A DNA stretch of 64,000 nt, from NCBI RefSeq assembly GCF_016862315.1, contig NZ_BOMS01000024.1, positions 1 through 64,000 on the forward strand. Reading direction: 5' to 3'. This document shows positions 8,638-18,666 of the stretch, one piece after another. This stretch comes from Actinoplanes palleronii. Its GTDB lineage: Bacteria > Actinomycetota > Actinomycetes > Mycobacteriales > Micromonosporaceae. The position numbers and the translations under genes are program-made. Under the pieces are notes generated by a model. It saw only the letters and a program-made list of their open reading frames with translations. It made no database searches and had not been told where the DNA came from. Every line of letters begins with the position of its first letter. Positions within the stretch are counted from its first letter, which is position 1.

Positions 8638-9454
8638 GGGCGCGCTTGCGCAGGTCGTCGCGGACCTTCTCGCCGACCGCGCGGGTGGCCCGCCGGTTCA
8701 GGTAACCGGCGACCGCGGCGCCGGTCAGCATCGGGCCCATCGAGGTGAGGTTGCGCCCGAAGCGGCGCAGCAGGGACTTCTGCAACTCGCCGCGCGCGGC
8801 GGTGCCCAGCACCCCGGCCACCCCGGTGCCGGGGATCAGCGGGTTGATGCCACGCTGGCCGGCCCACGCCTGGACCAGGGCGAGCGCGCGTTCGCTGCCG
8901 TTGCCGGTGACCGGGTCGCCGTACACCTCGTGCAGCTCGCCGATCAGCTTCATCTCGACCGCGACCACCGCGATGGTCTCCGCGGCGAGCAGCACCGGCG
9001 CGGTGAGCAGGGCGGGCGCCGCGACCCATTCGACGGCGGCGACCCCGCCGCCGGCCGCGCCCACGCCGGCCGTCGCCCGGGCGGCGTTGCGGATCAGGCG
9101 GTCCGCGAGGGCGTCATCGTCCATGTCCGGGAAATGCCGGAGCAGCGTCTCCCGGCTGCGCACCGGGATGTGCGGCGCCACGTCGGCGACCACGTCGGCC
9201 ATCCAGCGCAGCGCGGCCCTGGGCTTGAACATCTGGCCCACGCCGCGACGGCGCACGTCACCCACCAGGCGGCCGAGCAGACGCCGACGGCCGGCCGGTT
9301 CCAGGTCGTCGGCGGTCAGGGCCGCGACAGTGCGGCCCATCTCCTCGTCGGCACGAGCCTCGGCCGGGGTCTCCAGCGGGTCGGCGCCGATCGCGGACGC
9401 GTCGGCGCCGGGGCCGGTGGCCTCGGATTCGGTGGCGCGCTCCGGTTGAGTCAT
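8603..9454 (-). CDS. conserved hypothetical protein with central hydrophobic hairpin
   Basis: A 283-residue protein that I cannot assign to a named family with certainty. The N-terminus is acidic and disordered (1-60). A central Ala/Gly/Val-rich stretch (about 126-165, with VEWVAAPALLTAPVLLAAET) could form a membrane hairpin. The C-terminus is basic (SLLRRFGRNLTS...RKRALKS). The architecture recalls EcsC-type proteins, but this is a weak resemblance. The ATG at 9454 has GGAAGGA seven bases upstream, supporting a real gene. It overlaps DUF3093 tail-to-tail by 35 bases. Confidence 0.7.
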   Translation of the reverse strand: MTQPERATESEATGPGADASAIGADPLETPAEARADEEMGRTVAALTADDLEPAGRRRLLGRLVGDVRRRGVGQMFKPRAALRWMADVVADVAPHIPVRSRETLLRHFPDMDDDALADRLIRNAARATAGVGAAGGGVAAVEWVAAPALLTAPVLLAAETIAVVAVEMKLIGELHEVYGDPVTGNGSERALALVQAWAGQRGINPLIPGTGVAGVLGTAARGELQKSLLRRFGRNLTSMGPMLTGAAVAGYLNRRATRAVGEKVRDDLRKRALKSPGRRALGG

Positions 9455-9583
9455 CGTCGTCCTTCCCGTCGTCGTCGCCGGTACAGTGCCCGGTTCCGCC
9501 TCGGGGTCAAACCCGTTGTCAATCCTCGTGTGAGGCCCGGCGACCCTCGCCGGGTGTCAGCGCTCTGCGCGCGAGCACGCCGG

Positions 9584-9880
9584 TCAGGCGCACTCGCGGC
9601 AGATCAGTTCCCCGTTCCGCTCGGTCGCCAGCTGGCTGCGGTGGTGCACGAGGAAACAGCGGGAGCAGCGGAACTCGTCGGTCTGCATCGGCAGGACCTT
9701 GACGGTCAGCTCCTCGTCGGCGAGGTCGGCGCCGGGCAGCTCGAAGCTCTCCGCCACCTCGACCTCGTCGACGTCCACCGAACCGGACTGCGAGTCAGCA
9801 CGACGGGACTTCAGCTCCTCGAGGCTGTCCTCGCCGAGGTCGACCTCATCGCGACGCGGGGCGTCGTAGTCGGTGGCCAT
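9584..9880 (-). CDS. DUF4193 zinc-binding protein
   Basis: A 98-residue acidic protein whose last third holds four cysteines in a zinc-ribbon layout (C72, C75, C94, C97: CSRC and CREC). This is the actinobacterial DUF4193 family, whose members lie near sigA and dut in many genomes. Its role is unknown; transcription-related binding is only a guess. AGGAG lies upstream of the ATG. The 5' region carries the perfect palindrome listed at 9914-9928. Confidence 0.9.
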   Translation of the reverse strand: MATDYDAPRRDEVDLGEDSLEELKSRRADSQSGSVDVDEVEVAESFELPGADLADEELTVKVLPMQTDEFRCSRCFLVHHRSQLATERNGELICRECA

Positions 9881-9913
9881 CGGTTTTCACTCTCCTGTAT
9901 CGATGTGTCACTT

Positions 9914-9928
9914 GGCGTTAGTAACGCC
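9914..9928. promoter_or_regulatory. perfect inverted repeat upstream of the DUF4193 gene
   Basis: GGCGTTA and TAACGCC face each other across one base, 34-48 bases before the DUF4193 start codon. It is too short and uninterrupted to be a typical terminator and has the size of a dimeric-repressor operator. The regulator is unknown. Confidence 0.45.
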
Positions 9929-10147
9929 GATGACTTGGTTTCGGTTCCCGGTTCCGCCAGACGATTTCTGACACTCGTTCGGGCACCGAGGACGGGGCCC
10001 GGCGAGCGCGGAACCTTACCGCTGCTGCGGCAAAGTTGTACGCCCTCTGGCGGCACATTGTTCCCGATGTGACTGAGGCGACATCAAAGTAGGGGTATCA
10101 GCCTGAAGGATCACCGTCGGCACGCCGGAAGCATTCCCTGTTTCCGC

Positions 10148-10206
10148 GCGTCTGGCGGTCAGACGCTAACCTCTCGACAGGCCCGAGGACCTCACCGGGG
10201 CCTGTC
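10148..10206. promoter_or_regulatory. two consecutive inverted repeats in the leader of the LytR_C gene
   Basis: The first is GCGTCTG (10148-10154) with CAGACGC (10160-10166), loop of 5. The second is GACAGGCCC (10176-10184) with GGGCCTGTC (10198-10206), loop of 13, ending 22 bases before the start codon. A weak -10-like TAACCT (10167-10172) lies between them. They may be operators or leader hairpins. The rest of the 348-base gap from 9881 to 10228 shows nothing else that I recognise. Confidence 0.4.
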
Positions 10207-10228
10207 GTCCGATCCTGGAGCCAACCCC

Positions 10229-10777
10229 ATGAGCTTTGCGCGCGTCCGAGCGCTCGTCGTCGTCGGCGTGCTCGCCGTGGCGGCGATCGTCTTCGTCATC
10301 GTGGCGCTCGTCCGCGACAAGCAGGCCGACGTCGGGAACGGCGCGAACTGCCCGGACGGCGCACCGCTCGCGGACATGCAGCTCCCGGACGACCCCGCAG
10401 AGGTCACCCTCAAGGTCCTCAACGGCACCAACCGGGCCGGCCTGGCGGACGGTGTCTCCAACGAATTCAAGAACCGTCGCTTCACCATTCAGACCCCCGG
10501 TAAGAGCAAGACCAAGTTCAAAGGCGTCGCGGAGATCCGCTTCGGCCCGGACGCCGTCGGCAAGGCGCAGCTGGTGCAGGCGTACTTCCTGGCCCAGGCC
10601 GAGATGGAGTACAACGCCAAGCGTAAGGGTGCGGTCGTCGAAATCGTGATCGGCAGCCAATTCCAGCAGCTCGCGACGACCACCGAGGTGAACCAGTCGC
10701 TCGTCGAGATCGGCGAACCGGACCTGCCGGCCGGTGCCTGCGTCAAACCGATCACCAAGAAGCCCGAGGACGACTGA
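10229..10777 (+). CDS. membrane-anchored LytR C-terminal-domain protein
   Basis: A 182-residue protein with one N-terminal membrane anchor (about 7-29: ALVVVGVLAVAAIVFVIVAL) and an extracytoplasmic LytR_C domain (about 58-150, beginning VTLKVLNGTNRAGLADGVSN). It lacks the LCP catalytic domain that usually precedes LytR_C, so it is probably a stand-alone cell-wall-associated module. The ATG follows CTGGAG. It converges with the inositol-phosphatase gene, 11 bases apart. Confidence 0.85.
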   Translation: MSFARVRALVVVGVLAVAAIVFVIVALVRDKQADVGNGANCPDGAPLADMQLPDDPAEVTLKVLNGTNRAGLADGVSNEFKNRRFTIQTPGKSKTKFKGVAEIRFGPDAVGKAQLVQAYFLAQAEMEYNAKRKGAVVEIVIGSQFQQLATTTEVNQSLVEIGEPDLPAGACVKPITKKPEDD

Positions 10778-10788
10778 GCCGCCCGGCC

Positions 10789-11610
10789 CTACGGCCCGCC
10801 GGACGCGTCCAGCTCGGTCAGCAGCTCGTGCAGCGCCTCGAAGAGCGCCGGCGGGGCCAGTAGCACCATCTCCGGCCCGGCCGGCGCGCCGTTCAGGCCG
10901 GTGACGACCATCCCGGCCTCGGACGCGATCAGACCACCGGCTGCGTAATCCCACGGGTTGAGACCCTTCTCGAAGAACGCGTCCAGTCTGCCCTCCGCGG
11001 CCAGGCAGAGGTCCAAAGACGCCGCGCCCATCCGCCGGATGTCCCGCACACGGGTGATCATCTGGGCGAAGACCTGACCCTGGTGCGCCCGTCGGCGGGG
11101 GTCGTAGCCGAAGCCGGTGCCGATCAGCGCCTGACCCAGCACCGCCTCGGTGGAGCAGGACAGCCGGCGTCCGGCACGCCAGGCGCCGCCGCCGCGGGTC
11201 GCGGTCCACTCGTCACCGGTCGCGGCGTTGCGGACCACGCCGGCCACCACCTCGCCGTCCACTTCGGCGGCCAGCGAGACCGCGTACTGCGGCAGGCCGT
11301 AGAGGTAGTTGACGGTGCCGTCGATCGGGTCGACGATCCAGCGCACCGCGCCCGGCACCGCGGCCGCGTTGTCGCCGTACTCCTCGCCCAGCACCCCGTC
11401 GTCCGGCCGGACTGCCCGCAGCGCGTCGACGACCTGACGCTCCACCGCTTTGTCGGCTGCCGTCACCACGTCGGTGTCGGTACTCTTGGTCTGCACGTCC
11501 CCGATCGCCTCGTCGCGCATCCGGCGCGCGGTGGCCGCCGCCTCCCGCGCCACTCGAACGGCGATCTCCAGCAACTCGCCGGGCACCGGGCCCGGAGGAA
11601 TCTCGCTCAC
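10789..11610 (-). CDS. inositol monophosphatase family protein (SuhB-like)
   Basis: A 273-residue metal-dependent phosphatase of the IMPase/FIG superfamily. The first metal motif is GEEYG (about 75-79). The catalytic motif WIVDPIDGTVNY is at 91-102, and the second motif NPWDYAAGGLIASEAG lies near 218-233. The likely substrate is a sugar or inositol phosphate (inositol-1-phosphate, histidinol phosphate and fructose bisphosphate are all possible). The GTG at 11610 has GAAAGGA eight bases upstream. It is divergent from sigA, as in many actinobacteria. Confidence 0.92.
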   Translation of the reverse strand: MSEIPPGPVPGELLEIAVRVAREAAATARRMRDEAIGDVQTKSTDTDVVTAADKAVERQVVDALRAVRPDDGVLGEEYGDNAAAVPGAVRWIVDPIDGTVNYLYGLPQYAVSLAAEVDGEVVAGVVRNAATGDEWTATRGGGAWRAGRRLSCSTEAVLGQALIGTGFGYDPRRRAHQGQVFAQMITRVRDIRRMGAASLDLCLAAEGRLDAFFEKGLNPWDYAAGGLIASEAGMVVTGLNGAPAGPEMVLLAPPALFEALHELLTELDASGGP

Positions 11611-11713
11611 GTATCGGTCCTTTCCGCCGATACGATTCTCGCCCGGAGCGTCTCTGACGAGGTCGTCGGCCCCCGGCGGCGTGCTGCGGGGGGAGGATCT
11701 CGGTGGACGGCGC

Positions 11714-11719
11714 TACAAT
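11714..11719 (+). promoter_or_regulatory. candidate -10 element (TACAAT) upstream of sigA
   Basis: TACAAT is an almost perfect sigma-70-type -10 box about 145 bases before the sigA start, in the 253-base region between the divergent phosphatase gene and sigA. No convincing -35 (TTGACA-like) hexamer lies 16-19 bases upstream, so the call is tentative. Confidence 0.35.
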
Positions 11720-11863
11720 TCACCCCTGCCCACGCTTCACGGACGCTCGCTGCGGGATGCTCCGTGACCCGGGGGCGCCCAAATCGACTCCGGCGAGACT
11801 CGCCCCCGCGTGCTGCGCTGGAACATGGCCGTGCCCAACCTCATCGCCTCCGGAAGGTCATTC

Positions 11864-13417
<1,554 letters not shown>

Positions 13418-13448
13418 GTCGTTCAGTCAACATTACGTGTCCGTTTGG

Positions 13449-13476
13449 TCACCACCCGTACATCAACGGGTGGTGA
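13449..13476 (+). terminator. hairpin terminator after sigA
   Basis: TCACCACCCGT and ACGGGTGGTGA form a perfect 11-bp stem with a 6-base loop, 32 bases after the sigA stop. There is no U-tract, as is common in high-GC actinobacteria. Confidence 0.75.
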
Positions 13477-13661
13477 TCAGACCGTTGTGCAGAAGTGATC
13501 GTTGACGTGGCACCCTGGGATCACGGCACACTAGTCGGAACCGGTGTGACCTCGGTCCCCCCGGGGCACGTTGGGAAGGCTGCAACGGTGCAGGGTGTTG
13601 CACGATGTGTGAGCAGTAGCCGAGGAACATGTTCATCGGTGACGAACAGAGGAGGAAGGCG

Positions 13662-13904
13662 ATGACCCCGACCCTCACGCCGCCGGCGGGAAGCCTGGCC
13701 GGCCTAGCAGCCGATGAACGGTGCGACCGCTGCAATGCAGCCGGGAAGCTCCGTTTGACTCTGGCAGGCGGTGGCGAGCTGGTGTTCTGTGGCCACCATG
13801 CCAACCGTTACGCCGAGGACCTGGTGAAGATCGCGGTGCAGTTCTCCGCCGATCCGGAATTCACCTGGCGCGGCGCCAACCTGATGTCGAACTCCAGCAA
13901 CTAA
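13662..13904 (+). CDS. DUF7455 family small protein
   Basis: An 80-residue protein with a CDRC pair at about 23-26 and FCGHH near 45, a probable small zinc-binding unit. It resembles the short protein found just downstream of sigA in many actinobacteria (DUF7455). Its role is unknown. AGGAGG lies six bases before the ATG at 13662, which fixes the start over the in-frame ATG at 13629. A strong hairpin terminator follows. Confidence 0.8.
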   Translation: MTPTLTPPAGSLAGLAADERCDRCNAAGKLRLTLAGGGELVFCGHHANRYAEDLVKIAVQFSADPEFTWRGANLMSNSSN

Positions 13905-13940
13905 CAGCTAGCAGCGGTCCCCCACAACTGAAGACGACTG

Positions 13941-13971
13941 AAAGGGGCGCCTCCCACGAGGCGCCCCTTTT
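13941..13971 (+). terminator. strong intrinsic terminator after the DUF7455 gene
   Basis: AAAGGGGCGCCTC and GAGGCGCCCCTTT form a perfect 13-bp stem with a CCAC loop, followed by a further T. This is a classical rho-independent terminator, and it works as a shared terminator because the GGDEF gene on the other strand ends at 14001. Confidence 0.9.
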
Positions 13972-14000
13972 GGGTGACCAGGGGGTGCTGCAGCGTGAAT

Positions 14001-15596
14001 TCAGGCGGCCAGCGCCGTGACACCCGGGTCGTCCCACTCCACGCCGTCGCCGCCACGCCGCTTGACCCGGTACATCGCCGCGTCGGCCCGCAGCACCGCG
14101 TCGGACAGGTCCGCGGCCACACCGACCGCGACACCGATGCTGACCGTGGCGATGCAGTCCGGGATGGCGCGGACCGCGAGCACCATCCGGGACGCCACCA
14201 CGGCCGCGGCGTCCTCGTCCGCGCCGGGCAACAGAGCGGCGAACTCGTCACCGCCCAGCCGGGCCACCAGGTCCTGGGCGCCGCCCTGCGCGGCCAGCGC
14301 CGCCGCGATCGCACGCAGCGCCACGTCACCCGCGGCGTGCCCCTGACTGTCGTTGATCATCTTGAACTTGTCGGTGTCGATCACCAGGACGGCGTACCGC
14401 TGCCGGTCCGCGCCGGAGGTGTTCCCGGCCAGCTCCACGGCCCGGTCGAGGGCGCGCCGGTTGGCGATGCCGGTCAGCGGGTCCAGCTCGGCGGCCCGCG
14501 CCACCTGGTCGTGCTGCACGCGCAGCAGCTCCAGGTCGTAGAGGGCGCGGGCGGCGTGCAGGGTGTTCAGCCGCTGGCGCCACAGAGCGGTGGCCAGGCC
14601 GTCCCCGTAGGCGAGGGTGGTCCGGGCGTCGCTGGAGCCCAGGTGGGCCAGCAGGACGGCCTGCGTGCGGTGTGTACCGGCGACCACGAGCCAGTCGGTG
14701 TCCGGACGCAGGTCGGCGACCGCCCGCGTCATCACCTCGATGGCCTCGTCCGGCCGGCCGGAGCGCAGCAGCGCCACCCCGTGGAAGATCCGGCTGGTGG
14801 CCAGCGCGTCCGGGGCGGCGCCCCGTTCCGCGAGCCGGGCCGCGTAGAACGCGATGTCCACGGCGGCGCCGGCCGGGTCGTGCCGGTCCGCGCGGGCACA
14901 GGCCGCGTAGAGCAGCGCGTTGTCCCGCCAGCTGCCCGCGTCGTCGCCGGAGACCTCCCGGGCCGCCTGGGTGGCGTAGCGCTCGGCCTCGGCGGTGTGG
15001 CTCTCCGCCTCGGCGACCCGGTTGATCTGGTAGAGCTCGAGGGCCCAGCGCAGGTGCGTCTCGGTGAGGTTCAGCAGCCACATGGCGCGGTTGCCGTTCT
15101 GCTCGCCGTCCGCGAAGCTCATCTCGTACGCGCTGCGGAACTGCGGCACGACCAGCTCGTAGAGGCGGAGCTCGTACCAGCCGATGGCGATGGCGACCCG
15201 GGAGTTGACCGCGGCGACCGGGTCCGGCTCGCCGGCCGCCAGGATCCCGGCGGCGACCAGGTCGCGCAGTACGCCGGCGACGTCGTGCTCGGCGGTGTCC
15301 GTCTCGCCCAGCCGCAGGCGCTGCCAGGCCCGGCTGGCCAGGGCGCAGGCCTGCCAGCCGGCGCTGCCCTCGCGGCGCGCGGCCCGCAGCATCGGCTCGG
15401 CGGCGGCGATGGCGGCGAGCGGCTCACCCTGGGCGATGTGTGCCACCACCCGGACGAAGTGCATGCAGGCCGGGCCGTCGGCGAGGTCGCCGGTGACGGA
15501 CCGGAGCACCGCCTCGGCCTCGGCCAGGGCGGCGATCGCGTCGCCGGTCTGTGCCCGCTCCAGCAGGCGTACCGCGTGCTGTGTGGTCTCCCGCAC
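14001..15596 (-). CDS. soluble TPR-like/GGDEF diguanylate cyclase
   Basis: A 531-residue cytosolic protein. The first about 350 residues are Ala-rich helical repeats of TPR type, and the C-terminal about 160 residues form a GGDEF domain that makes cyclic di-GMP from GTP. The conserved DPLTGIANRRAL helix, DTDKFKMINDSQGHAAGD and intact GGDEF motif (448-452) predict an active enzyme. The inhibitory RxxD site is absent, because the equivalent position reads GAQD. There is no membrane segment. I prefer the GTG at 15596 because GGAGG lies eight bases upstream. The ATG at 15602 is too close to it. Confidence 0.88.
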   Translation of the reverse strand: MRETTQHAVRLLERAQTGDAIAALAEAEAVLRSVTGDLADGPACMHFVRVVAHIAQGEPLAAIAAAEPMLRAARREGSAGWQACALASRAWQRLRLGETDTAEHDVAGVLRDLVAAGILAAGEPDPVAAVNSRVAIAIGWYELRLYELVVPQFRSAYEMSFADGEQNGNRAMWLLNLTETHLRWALELYQINRVAEAESHTAEAERYATQAAREVSGDDAGSWRDNALLYAACARADRHDPAGAAVDIAFYAARLAERGAAPDALATSRIFHGVALLRSGRPDEAIEVMTRAVADLRPDTDWLVVAGTHRTQAVLLAHLGSSDARTTLAYGDGLATALWRQRLNTLHAARALYDLELLRVQHDQVARAAELDPLTGIANRRALDRAVELAGNTSGADRQRYAVLVIDTDKFKMINDSQGHAAGDVALRAIAAALAAQGGAQDLVARLGGDEFAALLPGADEDAAAVVASRMVLAVRAIPDCIATVSIGVAVGVAADLSDAVLRADAAMYRVKRRGGDGVEWDDPGVTALAA

Positions 15597-15666
15597 GAGC
15601 ATCACCTCCGGGCGACTGATCGGCTGCTGGCGGTGCCATGCGAGGAAAAGGGACCGGGCTGGTCCT

Positions 15667-15699
15667 CGGGGGTGCCTCCGCGGCGCGGAGGCACCCCCG
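15667..15699 (-). terminator. 15-bp hairpin between the helicase and GGDEF genes
   Basis: CGGGGGTGCCTCCGC pairs perfectly with GCGGAGGCACCCCCG across a 3-base loop. It lies about 180 bases downstream of the minus-strand helicase stop and about 70 bases upstream of the GGDEF start, so it probably ends helicase transcription. Between it and 15877 a GGTGGYCGCGGCCTCGCG segment occurs twice. Confidence 0.7.
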
Positions 15700-15877
15700 G
15701 GAGCCAGCCGATGACCGGGAGGCGCGCTTGCGGTCCGGGGTGGCCGCGGCCTCGCGTGGTGAGCGGCGCGGGACCGCGACGCGCGGAACGGCCCGGGTGG
15801 TCGCGGCCTCGCGGGCCCCACGGGCGGGACGTGGCTCGTAGCCTGCGGACGGGACTCGTTATTCGTACAAAATGGGG

Positions 15878-17611
15878 TTAAAGGGTTTGGATGGTGGCGA
15901 TTCGCTCTTCGAGCTGTTCGATGGTGGCCTGGGCGCTCGGCGGACCGCCGCACAGCCGGCGCAGCTCCGCGTGGATCTTGCCGTGCGGCAGGTTGGTGCG
16001 GTGGTGGTGCGCCGCGACCAGGGTGTTCAGCTGACGGCGCAAAGTCGCGCGGCGTTCGCCGGCGCTCATCTGCACCACCGCCTCGCGGACCACGGCGACC
16101 GGGGTGGCCTTGGCCTGCTCCTGCTCCTGGCGCTTCTGGGTGGCCAGCTGCTCGGACTGCCGCTTGTTGAGCAGCATCGACACCTCGTCCGGGGTGAGCA
16201 GCCCGGGCAGGCCCAGGTAGTCGGCCTCCTCCTGGGTGCCGGTCTGCGCGCCGGTGCCGAACGAGGCGCCGTCGTAGATGACCTGGTCGAGCTCGGCGGT
16301 GGCGGACAGCGCCTCGAACTGTTTCTCCAGGTCACCGAGGGCGTCCTCGGACTTCTGCGCGCGCTCCAGCAGCGTGTCCTCGAGGCCGTCCTTCTCCTTG
16401 GGCGCGCCCAGGACGTGGTTGCGCTGCTCCTCCATCTCGGAGGCCAGCCCGAGCAGGTGCGGCACGCTGGGCAGGAACACCGTGGCGGTCTCGCCGTCGC
16501 GGCGGGACCGGACGAACCGGCCGATCGCCTGGGCGAAATAGAGCGGCGTCGAGGCGCTGGTGGCGTAGACCCCGACGCCCAGGCGCGGGATGTCGACGCC
16601 CTCGGACACCATCCGGACCGCGACCATCCACTGCTGGTCGGAGTTCGCGAACGTGGCGATCCGGCCGGACGCGCCGTCGTCGTCGGAGAGGACCACGGTC
16701 GGTGACTCGCCGGTCAGGTCGTGCAGGAGCTTCGCGTACGCCCGGGCCGCGGTCTGGTCACTCGCGATGACCAGGCCACCGGCGTCCGGCATGCCGTTCT
16801 TGCGGACGTGCATCAGCCGGGCGTGCGCGGCCCGCATCACCTGCGGCATCCACTCACCGCGATGGTCCAGGGCGGTACGCCAGGCCTGCGCGATCAAGTC
16901 CTTGGTCATCGGCTCGCCCAGCCGGGCGGCCAGCTCGTCACCGGCGTTGGTGCGCCACCGGGTCTCGCCGGAGTACGCCATGAACATCACCGGCCGGACC
17001 ACCCGGTCGCGCAGCGCCTCGGCGTAGCCGTAGACCGAGTCGGCCTTGGAGCGCTGCAGGCCGTCCTGGCCCCGCTCGTACTGCACGAACGGGATCGGGT
17101 TCTCGTCGGAGCGGAACGGCGTCCCGGTGAGCAGCAGTCGGCGGACCGCCGGCTCGAACGCGTCCTTGACCCCGTCGCCCCAGGTCCGCGCGTCACCGGC
17201 GTGGTGGATCTCGTCCAGGATGACCATGGTGCGGCGGGTGATGGTGCGCCGTTTGTGCACCGCGGGCGCCATGCCGACCTGCGCGTACGTGACCACCGCG
17301 CCGTGGAAGTCCCGCGACGAGTGGACCTCCGAGTTCTTGAACCGCGGGTCGAGCTGGATGCCGATCCGGGCCGCGGCCTGCGACCACTGGGTCTTCAGGT
17401 GCTCGGTCGGGCAGACCACGGTGACCGCGTCGATCGTGCCGTCGACGAGCATCTCCGCGGCCAGGCGCAGGGCGAACGTGGTCTTGCCGGCGCCGGGGGT
17501 GGCCACGGCCATGAAGTCGTCGGAACGGCGGCGCAGGTACTCCACCATCGCCTTGCGCTGCCATGCCCGCAGGGGCGGGAAGATCTCCAGGTTCGGCAGA
17601 GTCGGGCTCAA
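15878..17611 (-). CDS. superfamily 2 DEAD/DEAH helicase
   Basis: A 577-residue ATP-dependent helicase. Walker A is TPGAGKTT (38-45), Walker B is the DEIH box (133-136), and motif III is TGTPFRSDENP near 161. The second RecA domain contains SEGVDIPRLGVGVYA and the arginine-finger motif QAIGRFVRS. The C-terminal about 170 residues are helical and charged. It resembles the type III-restriction-like/XPB-like helicases common in actinobacteria, with a probable role in DNA repair or replication. The start appears to be TTG at 17611 with GAAGGGA about ten bases upstream. That start is less certain than the rest. Confidence 0.88.
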   Translation of the reverse strand: MSPTLPNLEIFPPLRAWQRKAMVEYLRRRSDDFMAVATPGAGKTTFALRLAAEMLVDGTIDAVTVVCPTEHLKTQWSQAAARIGIQLDPRFKNSEVHSSRDFHGAVVTYAQVGMAPAVHKRRTITRRTMVILDEIHHAGDARTWGDGVKDAFEPAVRRLLLTGTPFRSDENPIPFVQYERGQDGLQRSKADSVYGYAEALRDRVVRPVMFMAYSGETRWRTNAGDELAARLGEPMTKDLIAQAWRTALDHRGEWMPQVMRAAHARLMHVRKNGMPDAGGLVIASDQTAARAYAKLLHDLTGESPTVVLSDDDGASGRIATFANSDQQWMVAVRMVSEGVDIPRLGVGVYATSASTPLYFAQAIGRFVRSRRDGETATVFLPSVPHLLGLASEMEEQRNHVLGAPKEKDGLEDTLLERAQKSEDALGDLEKQFEALSATAELDQVIYDGASFGTGAQTGTQEEADYLGLPGLLTPDEVSMLLNKRQSEQLATQKRQEQEQAKATPVAVVREAVVQMSAGERRATLRRQLNTLVAAHHHRTNLPHGKIHAELRRLCGGPPSAQATIEQLEERIATIQTL

Positions 17612-17703
17612 GCTCCGATGATCCCTTCATCCATGGAAAAACCCCCGCGGCGAGGTCGCGGAGGCGAGTTCCCAGCATAGCCGTGGAGCCGGGCGAATCG
17701 TGG

Positions 17704-18318
17704 CTACGGCACCGCCACGGGGGCCGACCACCGCCGATAAAGAGCGAGCAGGCGCACCCCGGTCATCAGGCCCGCGGCGGTGACCAGCGGAACCAGGCCG
17801 GTGACGCCGAGACGATCCAGCACGGTGACGAGAATCGCCCCGCCCAGGGCGACGATCGCGTAGAAGTCACGTTGCAGCACCACCGGGATCTCCCCGGTGA
17901 GCAGGTCGCGGGTCAGGCCGCCGCCGATCGCGGTGAGCATGCCGAGCAGGCACGCGCCGACCGCCGGGACACCGGCGTGCAGGGCCTTCAGGGTTCCGGT
18001 CGCGGTGAACAGGCCCAGTCCGGCGGCGTCCAGGAGCAGCACCGCACGCCGCACCCGGTTCAGTCGCGGGTGCAGCCAGAAGACCGCGACCGAGGCGAGC
18101 ACCGCGGTCGTCGCATACCGCCAGTCGGCGAACGCGAGCGGCGGGACGGCACCGATCGTCAGGTCACGCAGGATGCCACCACCCAGGGCCGCCGCGAAGC
18201 CGACGAACGCCACCCCGAACAGGTCGAGGCGCTTCGCTACGCCGGCCGAGGCGCCGGAGGCGGCGAACACCGCCACCCCGATCAGATCCGCGACGAGCAG
18301 GAGGTATCCGCTCGCCAC
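17704..18318 (-). CDS. TRIC/YadS-like cation channel (UPF0126)
   Basis: A 204-residue membrane protein with about seven hydrophobic segments in two inverted halves, each holding the family glycine motif: GGGILRD (about 47-53) and GGGLTRD (about 133-139). These are the hallmarks of prokaryotic trimeric intracellular cation channel homologues, which conduct K+ or other cations. It starts at a GTG seven bases after the DUF3039 stop, so the two are probably cotranscribed. Confidence 0.88.
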   Translation of the reverse strand: MASGYLLLVADLIGVAVFAASGASAGVAKRLDLFGVAFVGFAAALGGGILRDLTIGAVPPLAFADWRYATTAVLASVAVFWLHPRLNRVRRAVLLLDAAGLGLFTATGTLKALHAGVPAVGACLLGMLTAIGGGLTRDLLTGEIPVVLQRDFYAIVALGGAILVTVLDRLGVTGLVPLVTAAGLMTGVRLLALYRRWSAPVAVP

Positions 18319-18325
18319 GCCCGGA

Positions 18326-18544
18326 TCAGGCCTTCATGGCTTCGTAGATCTCCTTGCACTGCGGACAGACCGGGGAGCCCTTCTTCGGCACCTTGGTGAC
18401 CGGGAAGGTCTCGCCGCAGAGCGCGACCACGTGGGTGCCCATCACGGCACTCTCCGCGATTTTCTCCTTGCGCACGTAATGGAACATCTCCGGACCGGTG
18501 TCGGCTTCCTTGGTTTCCGGACGCTCGAGGATCTGGGTGCTCAC
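18326..18544 (-). CDS. DUF3039 protein
   Basis: A 72-residue actinobacterial protein with the family core ESAVMGTHVVALCGETFPVT followed by a CPQC pair. The three cysteines suggest a metal site. Its function is unknown. The GTG at 18544 heads the minus-strand pair with the TRIC-like gene, and the divergent pseudouridine operon begins 122 bases away. Confidence 0.88.
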   Translation of the reverse strand: MSTQILERPETKEADTGPEMFHYVRKEKIAESAVMGTHVVALCGETFPVTKVPKKGSPVCPQCKEIYEAMKA

Positions 18545-18666
18545 GGGTATCTGCCCTTCAGGAGATCGCTAAAGACATGGAGGAAAGCTCCAGCCGACAA
18601 GTCTGACACCTCACGCCTGGTCGGTCCAACGACAACGCAGCAGCCCAGCGTCGTACCGTAGCCACC

